Source: Streptomyces hoynatensis | GTDB taxonomy: Bacteria; Actinomycetota; Actinomycetes; Streptomycetales; Streptomycetaceae | Assembly (NCBI RefSeq): GCF_003626535.1 | Contig: NZ_RBAL01000034.1 | Location: 1-46,451 of the forward strand | DNA: 46,451 bases | Direction of reading: 5' to 3' | Shown here: piece by piece, positions 23,026 to 31,792 of the stretch | Position numbering within the stretch: the first letter of the stretch is position 1 | How the letters are laid out: the number at the start of each line of letters is the position of its first letter | Translations under genes and position numbers: made by a program | The notes under the pieces: model-generated | Databases searched by the model: none | What the model was told of the DNA's origin: nothing | Seen by the model: only the letters and a program-made list of their open reading frames with translations

Positions 23026-23872
23026 CGTTTCGGAAAAGGCGGAATCCTTTGGGTTGAGCCTCCGGCTCATCAACTCCAACAAGGAGCTTAAGAACCTCTT
23101 CAACAAGGCCGTAAAGGGCTCCTGGAGCGCCGAGCGCTTCCAGGCCAGCCTAAAGAACACCAAGTGGTGGAGAAGTCAGAGCCAGACGCTCCGGGAGTAC
23201 GTGACTCTCCGGTACACGGACCCTGGGACTTGGAAGCAGGATCGCAGCAATGCCGCTGCGGAAATCAAGGCCATGGCCACGAGGGTGGGAATCAACACCA
23301 TCAGCAGTGGCCTCCTTGAGGATGCGGTCTACAACAGGCTCGCCCTCGGCTGGAGCGACGCCCGCCTTCAGAACTGGCTTGGCGGGCGAATCCAATTCGC
23401 CAAAGGCTACGCCTACGGAGACGCCGCGGAGGTCTGGGATAACCTTCATGACCTCGCCTATCAGATGGGTATGCAGTACTCGGATACCTGGTACCGCAAT
23501 GCCACCCGGAAGATTCAGGCTGGCACTTCGACTCTTGCGGAGCATGAGGCGTACATCCGCAAGCAGTCGGCCGCGAAGTTCAAGAATTTCGGCCAGCAAA
23601 TCCGAGCCGGCATGTCCGTTCAGGACCTCGCGGCCCCGTACATCCAATCGGTCTCGCGAATCCTGGAGATCCCCGAGACGGACATAGACGTGTTCACCAA
23701 CAAGTACGTCTACAACGCGATGCAGGGCGGTCACGCCGGGCAGAATTTCCCGCTGTGGGATTTCGAGCGGATTGTTAGATCCGATCCGCTCTGGCGCAAG
23801 ACGAACAATGCCAGGGAGAGCATGATGACGACCGCCAGGGGCGTCCTGAAGGACTTCGGATTGGCCTACTGA
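23018..23872 (+). CDS. Paralogue of the NlpC/P60 protein's C-terminal module
   Basis: 284 residues aligning along their length with the second module of the upstream enzyme. Shared blocks are RFQ.SLKNTKWWR, TDP.T, LQNWLGGRIQF versus IQNFLGRYVDF, and DIDVFTNK versus DLDVFTPL. No peptidase domain. The two genes look like an ancient tandem duplication, one copy keeping or gaining the NlpC/P60 head. ATG 23018 overlaps the previous gene by 8 bp. Probably a structural core or tail protein. Confidence 0.8.
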   Translation: MANVSEKAESFGLSLRLINSNKELKNLFNKAVKGSWSAERFQASLKNTKWWRSQSQTLREYVTLRYTDPGTWKQDRSNAAAEIKAMATRVGINTISSGLLEDAVYNRLALGWSDARLQNWLGGRIQFAKGYAYGDAAEVWDNLHDLAYQMGMQYSDTWYRNATRKIQAGTSTLAEHEAYIRKQSAAKFKNFGQQIRAGMSVQDLAAPYIQSVSRILEIPETDIDVFTNKYVYNAMQGGHAGQNFPLWDFERIVRSDPLWRKTNNARESMMTTARGVLKDFGLAY

Positions 23873-23873
23873 G

Positions 23874-24788
23874 ATGACGACTCCAGCGCAGTACATCCCG
23901 CCTCAGTTTCAGAACACCATCCCCATCTCCAACGGCTCTTCTACCAACTGGGGCGCGAAACTCCAGGGTGAGCAGCGGGACGCCTACAGCGCCCTCACGG
24001 CGCTGTTCAACAGCTACGGCCTGGGCTCCCTCGCGGGGAAGATTTACGACTACCTGAAGGAGGGGTACGGGGCCGACACCATCGCCCTGCTCCTCCAGGA
24101 CACTCCGGAGTACAAGCAGCGTTTCGCAGCCAACGAGGCGCGCCGAAAGGCGGGACTCCCGGTGCTGTCTCCTGCTGAGTACCTGGCCGCTGAATCCAGC
24201 TATCGACAGATCCTCCAGGATGCAGGGCTGCCCAAGGGCTTTTATGACAACCCCGCCGATTTCCAGGGCTGGATTGCCGGGGATGTAAGCCCGACCGAAG
24301 TCAAGACCCGCGTAGACCTGGAGGTTCAGGCCGTCAGCCAGGCCAACCCCGAGTTCAAGCGGGCCCTCCGCCAGCTCTACGGCGTGGACGAAGCCGGCAT
24401 CGTGGCCTATTTCCTGGATCAGTCCCGGGCTGTGCCAATTCTTCAGAAGCAGGCGGCAGCCGCCCAGATCGCCTCTGCGGCTTTGCGGCTGGGCATTAGC
24501 CAGGTCGGCCGGACCGACGCCGAGTATCTGGCCACGATGGGCGTGACCGGAGATCAGGCCATTGAGGGTTTTGGGAAAATCTCGGAGTCCTTCAATCCGC
24601 TCAGGGCGATCGCCGAGCGTTTCGGCACGAGCTGGGACCTGGAGGACGCGGAGGAGGAGGTGTTCGTGCCCGGCGCCCCGGGGGCGCGCCGAGGGCGAAT
24701 GCTGCGCTCTCAGGAGCGGGCCCTCTTCGCCGGCTCGTCCGGGAGTGCCGCCCGCGGCGGCTTGGCCGCATCTGCCCGGCAGACATGA
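23874..24788 (+). CDS. Putative internal virion protein, 304 residues
   Basis: Alanine- and Gln-rich helical protein (LGSLAGKIYDYLKEGYGAD, AQIASAALRLGISQVG). The C-terminus is Gly/Arg-rich (GAPGARRGRMLRSQERAL). Not clearly related to the two proteins before it. Last gene before a 461-bp gap, so probably the end of the ejection-protein cluster. Family unknown. Confidence 0.75.
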   Translation: MTTPAQYIPPQFQNTIPISNGSSTNWGAKLQGEQRDAYSALTALFNSYGLGSLAGKIYDYLKEGYGADTIALLLQDTPEYKQRFAANEARRKAGLPVLSPAEYLAAESSYRQILQDAGLPKGFYDNPADFQGWIAGDVSPTEVKTRVDLEVQAVSQANPEFKRALRQLYGVDEAGIVAYFLDQSRAVPILQKQAAAAQIASAALRLGISQVGRTDAEYLATMGVTGDQAIEGFGKISESFNPLRAIAERFGTSWDLEDAEEEVFVPGAPGARRGRMLRSQERALFAGSSGSAARGGLAASARQT

Positions 24789-25249
24789 GGAGCCGGGAGG
24801 GGCGTTCCACTACACCGTGCCCCTCCCGGCACGCCCGCAGGTGCGGGCACAAAGCGAACTGCTGCTCGCTTGAAACAACCCACGCGGGGTCACCTCCGCT
24901 TTCGCGGAGAGGTTGGCCTCTGGCCAGGTGCGCGCCGCGCTCCCACCTCGGACCACCCCCGCTCTCGCGGGGAATTGTCGTGACCTGTGCAGCCAGGCCG
25001 CTAGTTGTTCCCTAACAGCATCGACGTTGCGATCCTCACCGGCCACGCCGGTGCAACGCCTCCTTTCTATACCTCCTGAGGGGGCAATCGCAACGCGAAC
25101 TGGTACACGATTAGTCTTTTCCGTATTGCGGAAGTATTCTTCCATTGAGCGGATCGACCGGCCCCGCTTGATTAGGAGTCCGGTAGCGGAGCGCGAACCC
25201 TTCCCCGGGGGGCGAGCAGGCCGCGAAAGGGATACGGGAGACAAGCGCA
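24789..25249. promoter_or_regulatory. Intergenic region, likely scaffold/capsid promoter
   Basis: 461 bp without a gene inside the late operon. Besides the CRISPR-like hairpins it contains CACCGGC-CAC-GCCGGTG (25037-25053) and TTCCGTATTGCGGAA (25119-25133). The relatively AT-rich 25085-25180 stretch is the likeliest place for an extra promoter raising scaffold and capsid expression; TTGAGC at 25145 is a weak -35 candidate. Confidence 0.4.
24825..24980. repeat. Degenerate CRISPR-like repeats upstream of scaffold/capsid
   Basis: Three 6-bp stems with 4-nt loops begin at 24833, 24894 and 24957, spacings 61 and 63 bp; 61 bp is the usual type I-E repeat-plus-spacer unit. Units 2 and 3 match at about 20 of 29 positions when aligned at the stem. 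Unit 3 (GGACCACCCCCGCTCTCGCG then GGG) resembles actinobacterial I-E repeats. Unit 1 is much weaker. It could be the relic of an array or a chance set of hairpins in a leader. Confidence 0.4.
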
Positions 25250-25765
25250 ATGACTGACGGATACGGCTTCAACGACTACTCCGACGCTGGAGAGCCTGAC
25301 CCGACAACCGGCCCCAAGTGGTTCCGGGACTACATGGACAAGGTCTCTGAACAGCTCAAGGATATTAAGGCGGAGAACGATCGCCTCAAGACGCAACAGC
25401 GTCAGCAGGCCGTAGCCGAACAGCTCAGGGCGCAGGGCTATAACCCGGCAGGCGCGAGCCTTTTCACGGGTGAGCCCGAGCAGTTGAACACGTGGCTGGA
25501 GGCGCACGGAGACGCCCTCGCGCGGCTTCCTGAGTCGCCCAACGAGGGCGCCCAGGAAGAGGCGCCGCAGGCGCCCTCAGGGCCTCCTCAGTCCACCGTG
25601 CCGACTGCTCTCCAGGAGCAGATGGCGGCCATGGCAGAGGCCGGCACGTCCGGCACCGCTGCCCCTCAGGGCGCTGAGGCTGAGTTGGTGAACCAGCTCA
25701 AGAACGCCAGTCCCGAGGAGTTCGCCCGCATCATGCAGGCGAACGGAAGCCCCTTCTCCTGGTGA
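25250..25765 (+). CDS. Capsid scaffolding protein
   Basis: 171 residues, immediately before the capsid gene. A coiled coil near residues 27-65 (MDKVSEQLKDIKAENDRLKTQ...) is followed by a Pro/Gln/Ala-rich flexible segment and a short C-terminal helix (NASPEEFARIMQAN), typical of scaffolds that bind capsid protein by the C-terminus and leave the prohead. The assignment rests on position and architecture. Confidence 0.85.
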   Translation: MTDGYGFNDYSDAGEPDPTTGPKWFRDYMDKVSEQLKDIKAENDRLKTQQRQQAVAEQLRAQGYNPAGASLFTGEPEQLNTWLEAHGDALARLPESPNEGAQEEAPQAPSGPPQSTVPTALQEQMAAMAEAGTSGTAAPQGAEAELVNQLKNASPEEFARIMQANGSPFSW

Positions 25766-25797
25766 TCCCTACTGGACTCCAGCACTAAGGCAAGATC

Positions 25798-26769
25798 ATG
25801 GCGAATGCCTATACAGATACGACCGCGCTGAGCAATGCCGTCAAGGCGGCGTATGACAAGCTCTTCGAGTTCAATCTTCGGTCTCAGCCGCTTTTCCGGG
25901 CCCTTGCCGACAAGCGCCCGGCGCAGCAGACCAACCCTGGCAGCTCCGTTACGTTCGAGCTGTACAACGATCTCGATGAGCAGACCGCGACTCTGACCGA
26001 GACGACCGATCCTGATGCTATCGCGGTCGGGAATACGAACACCGTCACCCTGACTCTGAATGAATACGGTGCTGCGGTGCTCCGGACTCGGAGGCTGCGT
26101 CTCTTCGCGCTCTCCGACGTGGACCCGGCTATCGCGAACATGATCGCCTACAACGCGGCCACCAGTGTTGATACCGTGGTTCAGACCGAGCTTCGCGGCG
26201 GCTCCCGCCTCATTCAGAAGATGGCTGGGGATGTCACCTACGTGACCAACGCCTCCGCCTCTACGGCGGCTACCACCATGGCGGCCACCGATGCATTCGA
26301 CTCCAGCATTGCCCGGCTGGCCACGGCGAAGCTCCGCACTTCTCTGGCGGTGCCGAAGCGGGGCAATCTCTACGGCGCCTACATCCATCCCGAGGTTAGC
26401 CACGACCTGAGGGCTGAGAGCGGTGCGGGCGGCTGGCGCCTCCCGCACGAGTACTCGGCTGTTGGCAATATTTGGGCTGGCGAGATCGGCACCTATGAGG
26501 GTGCTTTCTTCGTCGAGTCCCCTCGGTGCTACAACGCGGTCGATGCCGGTACCGGCGACAACACCGTTCGGCGTTTCCGCACCTACTACTGCGGCCAGCA
26601 GGCCCTTGCCGAGGCCGTGGCGGAGGAATTCCACATCGTGGCCGGTCCCATTGTGGACAAGCTGGCGCGTTTCCGGCCGCTGGGGTGGTACGGCGTGGCT
26701 GGCTGGAAGCGGTACCGCGAAGAGGCTCTTCTCCGAGTCGAGACTACTTCCTCGATTGACTCAGAGTAA
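25798..26769 (+). CDS. Major capsid protein, N4-gp56 type
   Basis: 323 residues. Features fit the N4-gp56/HK97-fold family: an N-terminal helix (NAVKAAYDKLFEFNLRSQP), GSSVTFELYNDL, a long strand-helix core (VDTVVQTELRGG), and the C-terminal signature RFRPLGWYGVAGWKRYREEAL. It forms the icosahedral shell. ATG 25798 follows the scaffold by 32 bp. No decoration domain is visible. Confidence 0.93.
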   Translation: MANAYTDTTALSNAVKAAYDKLFEFNLRSQPLFRALADKRPAQQTNPGSSVTFELYNDLDEQTATLTETTDPDAIAVGNTNTVTLTLNEYGAAVLRTRRLRLFALSDVDPAIANMIAYNAATSVDTVVQTELRGGSRLIQKMAGDVTYVTNASASTAATTMAATDAFDSSIARLATAKLRTSLAVPKRGNLYGAYIHPEVSHDLRAESGAGGWRLPHEYSAVGNIWAGEIGTYEGAFFVESPRCYNAVDAGTGDNTVRRFRTYYCGQQALAEAVAEEFHIVAGPIVDKLARFRPLGWYGVAGWKRYREEALLRVETTSSIDSE

Positions 26770-26774
26770 TAGCC

Positions 26775-27092
26775 GTGCAGTGGACCTGGACGCCCCCCAG
26801 GGTAGATGAAGGGCCGGTGACCTGGAATTCACCGCTCTTTATCAGATACAAGCTGAGCAGGGGTGTCACGGTCCTGGAGGGACCTCCCGGAGTTTTCCGG
26901 GAGGTCCGCTTCCCCACTCAGGATGAGCTGCGGGAAGCAGTCGCCTATTGGGTTGGCGGCTATCAGTACGACGTTGACGACACCAAGAGGGCCCAACTCA
27001 TTGCGGCCGGCGTCGCCACTGAAGACCAGTTCCTTATCCCGTCCGGCGCGTACGGCGGCGGCGGATATGGTGACGGACCCTACGGAGAATGA
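26775..27092 (+). CDS. Hypothetical head/tail-junction protein, 105 residues
   Basis: TWTPPRVDEGPVTWNSPLFIRYKLSRGVT then PTQDELREAVAYWVGGYQYDV and a Gly-Tyr-rich tail (GGGGYGDGPYG). GTG start at 26775, 6 bp after the capsid stop. Proteins of this type in actinophages are usually minor structural components; family not certain. Confidence 0.7.
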   Translation: MQWTWTPPRVDEGPVTWNSPLFIRYKLSRGVTVLEGPPGVFREVRFPTQDELREAVAYWVGGYQYDVDDTKRAQLIAAGVATEDQFLIPSGAYGGGGYGDGPYGE

Positions 27093-28595
27093 ATGGTCAC
27101 GCTACCCTCCCGAGGGTCCACCGATTGGGATGTGACGCTCAATAAGGCGCTCACAGACCTGGATGGCTGGGACACCGAGCACATCAATGGGACCGATCCC
27201 CACGGGGATCGCCAGTGGGCGGACAACCGCTTTGCCCGGCAGCCTGCTTCGGCTGCCGACTTCCTTGCCCAGAATCAGTTCTGGATTGCGCACAGGGGCA
27301 GTGGCGGGGAATTCCCTGAGCACACCATGACGGCCTACTCCGGCGCTACCGGCGCCGGGGCCGCGGCCATCGAGGTCTCCGTGCAGACCACCGCGGATGG
27401 CGTGCCTGTCTGCATGCACGACTCCACCCTGGACCGCACCACCAACGGCACTGGCGATGTCGGCACGATGACCTACGCCGAGTTGCGCGAGACAGTTCAG
27501 GTGGACATCGGGTCCACCCTTCTCGGTCCGGGCTGGAGTAGCCAGCCCATCCCTACCCTCCGGGAAGTCCTTGACCGTTTCTGGGGGAAGGTCGTCATCT
27601 TCCTGGAGGCGAAGTCGAACGCCTCCATTCCCCTGGTCCAGGACCTCATCACGCAGCAGTACCCCAGCTCGAACCGCTCGGTGATCTGGAAGGGTTACTA
27701 CACCAACAACAGCTTCCAGTGGGCGAAAAATAACGGGTTCACCACGTGGGGTTATGTGGACGCTGACACCACTGACGAACAGATGAATGCGGTCGATCAG
27801 TACATCGACATGTGGGGTGTTCCCCACTCGATGACTGACGCCCGTATCGCGGATGTGGTGGCGAGGGGAAAGCCGGTTATCTGCTGGGAAGTCCACCGTC
27901 ACGTGGACGTGACTCGGCTTACCGATCTCGGTGTCCGCGGCTTTATGGCCGCTCAGTGGATCTACCTGAATCAGGGCCTTGGCCTCAAGGTCGCTCCCAC
28001 TGTCGGCAAGATCTGCCAGCCGGGCACGCTCGGCGTGGCCCGTTATGACCCCGCATTCGCCCCGAGGTTCGGCACGGATAACGACATCTACATTCCGCAG
28101 CAGCCGAACCAGAGCATCCTAATGGGCGGCCACAGGGCGCCCGACGCCGGCACGTACACGATCTCCTGGTCGATGAAGTGGCCGACCCTTCCGGGCGGCA
28201 CTCTCCATTCCGGCATCGCGTTCTGTCGTAGCCAGGATGACGTGTACCAGTTCAACAGCACCAATGACGCCTACGGCACGTATGCGTCGCCTGGCGGCTA
28301 TCACTGCCTGGTCCGCAATGCTGGCGATATCCAGATCTATAGCCACACCAAGGGCGTCACCACGGGCACACAACTTGGAACCCTCGCCACGGAGGCGCCC
28401 GTGGCGGACACCTGGATGACCTTCGAGACCGTGGTTTCTCCCACGGGGATCACCTTCCGGCGTACCGACACGGTGACGCCGTACACGCTGACGGTCAACA
28501 CGACCACCTATCGGGGCCGTTACTGGCACCTGTCCACGGGCTCCGTTTCCACCGCGGGCTCCAGCCCGCATTTCCGAGTTACAGGAGTGGCGTAG
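27093..28595 (+). CDS. Tail protein with GDPD-like phosphodiesterase domain
   Basis: 500 residues. Residues about 60-310 match glycerophosphodiester phosphodiesterases: H67-R68-G69, PEHT (75-78), IEVSVQTTADG (93-103), H109-D110 and LDRTTNG. The family normally has E-x-D at 94-96; here it is E94-V-S96, so one metal ligand is missing. C-terminal about 320-500 looks like a beta-sandwich binding domain. On a virion such a domain would cleave teichoic-acid-like wall polymers. It starts on the TGA of the previous gene. Confidence 0.88.
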   Translation: MVTLPSRGSTDWDVTLNKALTDLDGWDTEHINGTDPHGDRQWADNRFARQPASAADFLAQNQFWIAHRGSGGEFPEHTMTAYSGATGAGAAAIEVSVQTTADGVPVCMHDSTLDRTTNGTGDVGTMTYAELRETVQVDIGSTLLGPGWSSQPIPTLREVLDRFWGKVVIFLEAKSNASIPLVQDLITQQYPSSNRSVIWKGYYTNNSFQWAKNNGFTTWGYVDADTTDEQMNAVDQYIDMWGVPHSMTDARIADVVARGKPVICWEVHRHVDVTRLTDLGVRGFMAAQWIYLNQGLGLKVAPTVGKICQPGTLGVARYDPAFAPRFGTDNDIYIPQQPNQSILMGGHRAPDAGTYTISWSMKWPTLPGGTLHSGIAFCRSQDDVYQFNSTNDAYGTYASPGGYHCLVRNAGDIQIYSHTKGVTTGTQLGTLATEAPVADTWMTFETVVSPTGITFRRTDTVTPYTLTVNTTTYRGRYWHLSTGSVSTAGSSPHFRVTGVA

Positions 28596-28597
28596 CC

Positions 28598-28747
28598 ATG
28601 GATTACGACGACCGGTTCTGCCCCGAGGGCCCTGCCGGGAACACGACCATCGTCCAGCAGGATGAGGCGGAGATTCTGAACCGCACGGCTATCCAGCCTT
28701 ACAGCTCGGTTGAGACTGCTGGCTACCAGGAGAGCGAGGCTCACTGA
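28598..28747 (+). CDS. Hypothetical protein, 49 residues
   Basis: DYDDRFCPEGPAGNTTIVQQDE, then AIQPYSSVETAGYQESEAH. An acidic, probably extended peptide. GGAGTGG lies upstream of ATG 28598 and the TGA overlaps the next ATG (ATGA). Conserved position suggests a virion component; no family recognised. Confidence 0.65.
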   Translation: MDYDDRFCPEGPAGNTTIVQQDEAEILNRTAIQPYSSVETAGYQESEAH

Positions 28748-29031
28748 TGGCGTGTACCTCCGGGTGCAAGACTCGGGATCACGAGAGCTACGGCGCCTGC
28801 CTTCAGGCGAAGTCCGTGAGGACCTACCTCGCAAGCCCCTCAAAGGGCCTTGACGGCACCCTACAGAAGAAGTGGGATGCAGAGCTGTCTGCTTATCGGG
28901 CAGCTCGTCAGGAGGGCATACAGCCCGATTCAACGCGCATGCCTGCGATAGAGAAGGCTCGCCGGCTTTCCGACGAGAACGGCGCGGCCTATGGCCGCGA
29001 CTTCCACGTAGCAGCCCCGATGGAGGAGTAA
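28747..29031 (+). CDS. Hypothetical protein, 94 residues
   Basis: It begins CTSGCKTRDHESYGACLQAKSV, a Cys-rich possible metal site, followed by helix (LQKKWDAELSAYRAARQEGI) and a C-terminal helix ending HVAAPMEE. Coupled to both neighbours by overlapping start/stop codons. Similar short proteins sit among tail genes of many Streptomyces phages; function unknown. Confidence 0.75.
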   Translation: MACTSGCKTRDHESYGACLQAKSVRTYLASPSKGLDGTLQKKWDAELSAYRAARQEGIQPDSTRMPAIEKARRLSDENGAAYGRDFHVAAPMEE

Positions 29032-29645
29032 TGGCTACCGGATTTTTTGGTATCGAGGACGCCACGGACTCCCGTTTTCGGGCTAGTGTCACCGAAGACG
29101 GGGCCCTGAAAGTCACGGGGAGCGTGACTTCAGGCGGTACTACGACCGCTGACCAGGGGGCCGCAGGCTCGGACCCGTGGCCGGTTTCCGTGAGCGGCAC
29201 GGCCACCGTCTCCGGGACGGTCGGCCTGAGCACCGGCGCGAACACGGTGAAGCTGGACGCCGCTGCTAATACGGTCAAGCTCAGTGGCGCTACGGGCACT
29301 TCTGGGGTGGCCAGCGCCACCACGGCCGCCCCGGCCGCCGCTGCTGTCCTCGCCCACATTGACACGCTGGAGGGCCCGCATATCGTGCGGGCCTACACCT
29401 TCATCAGTGGCACCACCGCAGCGGTGGATATTGACAACATCGCTCTTTACGCCAATGGCACCGAGGTGACCCGAGTCATCACCCCCGTGGTCGGCACGAC
29501 CGGGGCGACCGGCCTGGGCGTCCTCGAACTCCAGGTTTTCAGCGTCCCCACCACCGGCTCGGTCGAGTTGCGAGCTGCGGCCGACGCCACGGCGGGCTCT
29601 TCCTACAGCGTCACTCTGGTGGCTACCCCCACGCTGGGGCTCTGA
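29031..29645 (+). CDS. Beta-structured tail/fibre-like protein, 204 residues
   Basis: Repeated short beta segments of the form VSGT(A/V)..., NTVKLDAAA, NTVKLSGATG (residues about 50-90), then a jelly-roll-like region (TFISGTTAAVDIDNIALYANG). Such repeats are typical of fibre shafts or host-contact proteins. The start is ATG 29031 at a TAATG overlap, not the earlier in-frame ATG, which would run through the previous gene. Confidence 0.75.
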   Translation: MATGFFGIEDATDSRFRASVTEDGALKVTGSVTSGGTTTADQGAAGSDPWPVSVSGTATVSGTVGLSTGANTVKLDAAANTVKLSGATGTSGVASATTAAPAAAAVLAHIDTLEGPHIVRAYTFISGTTAAVDIDNIALYANGTEVTRVITPVVGTTGATGLGVLELQVFSVPTTGSVELRAAADATAGSSYSVTLVATPTLGL

Positions 29646-30553
29646 TGGCGCCGACCCTCGATGACCTCGTGCAGAGGGTGCAGAGGCAGCTCCTCGGGCC
29701 CACCCTGAACCAGGAGACCGTGACCGAGCTGGCCGCCGACCTGGCGGCCGACGACATCACGTTCACCGTGGACCCGACCGACCTCCGGTCGATCGCTCGC
29801 GGAGTCGTCGAGATCGATGACGAACTGCTGCTGGTCCGCAGCTACGACACCACCTCGGGTGTCGTCACGGTGATGGGCGGAGCCCGAGGAAGGGGCTACG
29901 CGGGCACCACGGCGGCCCCTCACGCGGCTGGCTCCCTGGTGACCACCGCGCCGGCCTACGCCCGCCAGGTCGTCAAGGATGCCCTTGCCGACACGGTGAT
30001 GACTCTCTATCCCGACCTCGTTGTTTTCGGAGAGACAGAGATCGTCAAGACCTCCGTGGTCTGGGAATACGAAATGCCCTCGGAGGCCGAGGACGTTTGG
30101 TATGTCACCGGCTCCACGATCGGCCCCACCCGGGTATGGATGCCGCTTCAGAACTGGCGTTTCAACCCGGATGCGGCCACCTCGGCCTTCCCCTCGGGGA
30201 AGTCAATTCAGCTTCTTGACGAGATCGTTCCCGGTAGGACTTACCGGGTCGTCTACGCCAAGAGGCCGCAGCTTCTCGTCTCTGGGGCCGATGATTGGTC
30301 CCTGACCGGATATCCCGACTCGGTCGCGGAAGTGGCTGTATGGGGCGCCTGCGCCCGTCTGGTGACCACCTATGAGGCGGCCCGCCTTCAGCAGCGGGCA
30401 GTTGAGTCCGTGGAGCGCAGCAAAATTGTCGGGCCTCAGTCCGCCCTGCGGACCGCTGCTTACTACCAGGAGCTTTACGCTCAGGCCCTTGAGCGCGAGA
30501 AGGCTCGTCAGTTCTCCGAGATGCCCAGCTATCAGAACTACCAGGGGTCGTAA
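29645..30553 (+). CDS. Putative head-tail adaptor protein, 302 residues
   Basis: N-terminal helix LDDLVQRVQRQLLG, a beta-rich middle (ITFTVDP, VVEIDDELLLVRSYD, GVVTVMGGARGRGYAGT), and a C-terminal helical region with SVAEVAVWGACARLVTTYEAARLQQRAVE. The helices resemble connector/adaptor proteins that dock under the portal in short-tailed phages; this is an inference from fold-like pattern and position. Confidence 0.65.
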   Translation: MAPTLDDLVQRVQRQLLGPTLNQETVTELAADLAADDITFTVDPTDLRSIARGVVEIDDELLLVRSYDTTSGVVTVMGGARGRGYAGTTAAPHAAGSLVTTAPAYARQVVKDALADTVMTLYPDLVVFGETEIVKTSVVWEYEMPSEAEDVWYVTGSTIGPTRVWMPLQNWRFNPDAATSAFPSGKSIQLLDEIVPGRTYRVVYAKRPQLLVSGADDWSLTGYPDSVAEVAVWGACARLVTTYEAARLQQRAVESVERSKIVGPQSALRTAAYYQELYAQALEREKARQFSEMPSYQNYQGS

Positions 30554-30555
30554 AC

Positions 30556-31788
30556 GTGGCCAACAAGTACTACTACTCCAACACCGCCGTTGTTACCGAG
30601 CTGGTGGGGAGTATCGCCAGCGGAGACACCACCGTAGTGGTGGACTCCGCCTCGGGCTATCCGGTGACGTTCCCCTATGTCATCGCTCTGGATTACGACA
30701 CCGATACCGAGGAGCTGGTGAAGGTCACCAGCGCTTCGGGGACCGCGCTCACAGTCGAGCGGGCCTTCGGCGGGACTTCCGCTCAGGCGCATTCCGCCGG
30801 GGCGGTCGTCAAGCACGTGTACAACGCAATTGACGCTACGGACTTCCGTACTCACGAGGACGCCTCTTCGGGGGTTCACGGGGTTATTGGTGATGTGGTC
30901 GGCACTTCCGATACGCAGACTCTCGCCAACAAGACCCTGACGAGCCCCAATATCAGCTCACCGGACATCTCTTCCCCGACCATCACCGGCACTGTGGCCG
31001 GTGACATGACGTTTTCCGGCGCTCCGGTGTTTAACGGGGTGACCACCTTCAAGGCGAAGGCGGCCCTCAGCTGGGCCGACGTCGAGACGCCTACGGCGAC
31101 TAGCGCCGCGCTGACCACCAGCGCGGAGAGCGACACGGAGTGGCGCTTTGTCCTGCGGGCCGACGGACAGATGGGATGGGGCGATGGCACGAATGCGCCG
31201 GACGTTGTGCTGTATCGCGACGTGGCCGGCGGTCTGCGCCTTCTGGATTCTCGCCTCCTGGTAACCCACACCGCTCCGGCGAATATTGTTCTGGCGAGCC
31301 TTGTTGATGCGGACACGCAGCCCCGATTCGAGGTCCTGGCGGACGGCTCTCTCTGGTGGGGCGATGGGGGCGCAGCCCCCGATGTGACCCTGCGCAGGCC
31401 GCAGGCAAATGTTTTGGAGACGCCGGACATTTTCAGGGCTCGGGTGGAGACCACCACGGAGGGATTCACCGCCAAGAGCGGCTTTTCCGTCACCTTCGGC
31501 GGTGCACGCAAGACGTGCGGTGTCTGCACCATCCGGATTGACGTAGTGCGCACCGGCTCTCAGATCAACGCCAGCTCGGCGGGGAACATTGATGACACCG
31601 ACGTTGCCACCATCCCCGTGGGATGGCGCCCGGCGGCCCTCTTCGGGGCCGTGGCCTCCGATGGTTTTGGGGACGGTGAGGCCCGCATCGACACGGACGG
31701 CACGGTGACCATCCGCACGTGGTCCAGCAATGGGGCCATCGTGCCGAATGATCGGACCATCCGGATCACTGCCACGTATGTGATGTGA
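30556..31788 (+). CDS. Tail fibre/spike-like protein, 410 residues
   Basis: Beta-rich N-terminal domain (TTVVVDSASGYP, EELVKVTSASGTALTVERAF), then a signature common in tail fibres, GTSDTQTLANKTLTSPNIS, followed by repeats of short hydrophobic strands and a C-terminal beta domain (NDRTIRITATYVM). GTG start at 30556. Probably a receptor-binding or shaft protein. Confidence 0.82.
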   Translation: MANKYYYSNTAVVTELVGSIASGDTTVVVDSASGYPVTFPYVIALDYDTDTEELVKVTSASGTALTVERAFGGTSAQAHSAGAVVKHVYNAIDATDFRTHEDASSGVHGVIGDVVGTSDTQTLANKTLTSPNISSPDISSPTITGTVAGDMTFSGAPVFNGVTTFKAKAALSWADVETPTATSAALTTSAESDTEWRFVLRADGQMGWGDGTNAPDVVLYRDVAGGLRLLDSRLLVTHTAPANIVLASLVDADTQPRFEVLADGSLWWGDGGAAPDVTLRRPQANVLETPDIFRARVETTTEGFTAKSGFSVTFGGARKTCGVCTIRIDVVRTGSQINASSAGNIDDTDVATIPVGWRPAALFGAVASDGFGDGEARIDTDGTVTIRTWSSNGAIVPNDRTIRITATYVM

Positions 31789-31792
31789 CGCC

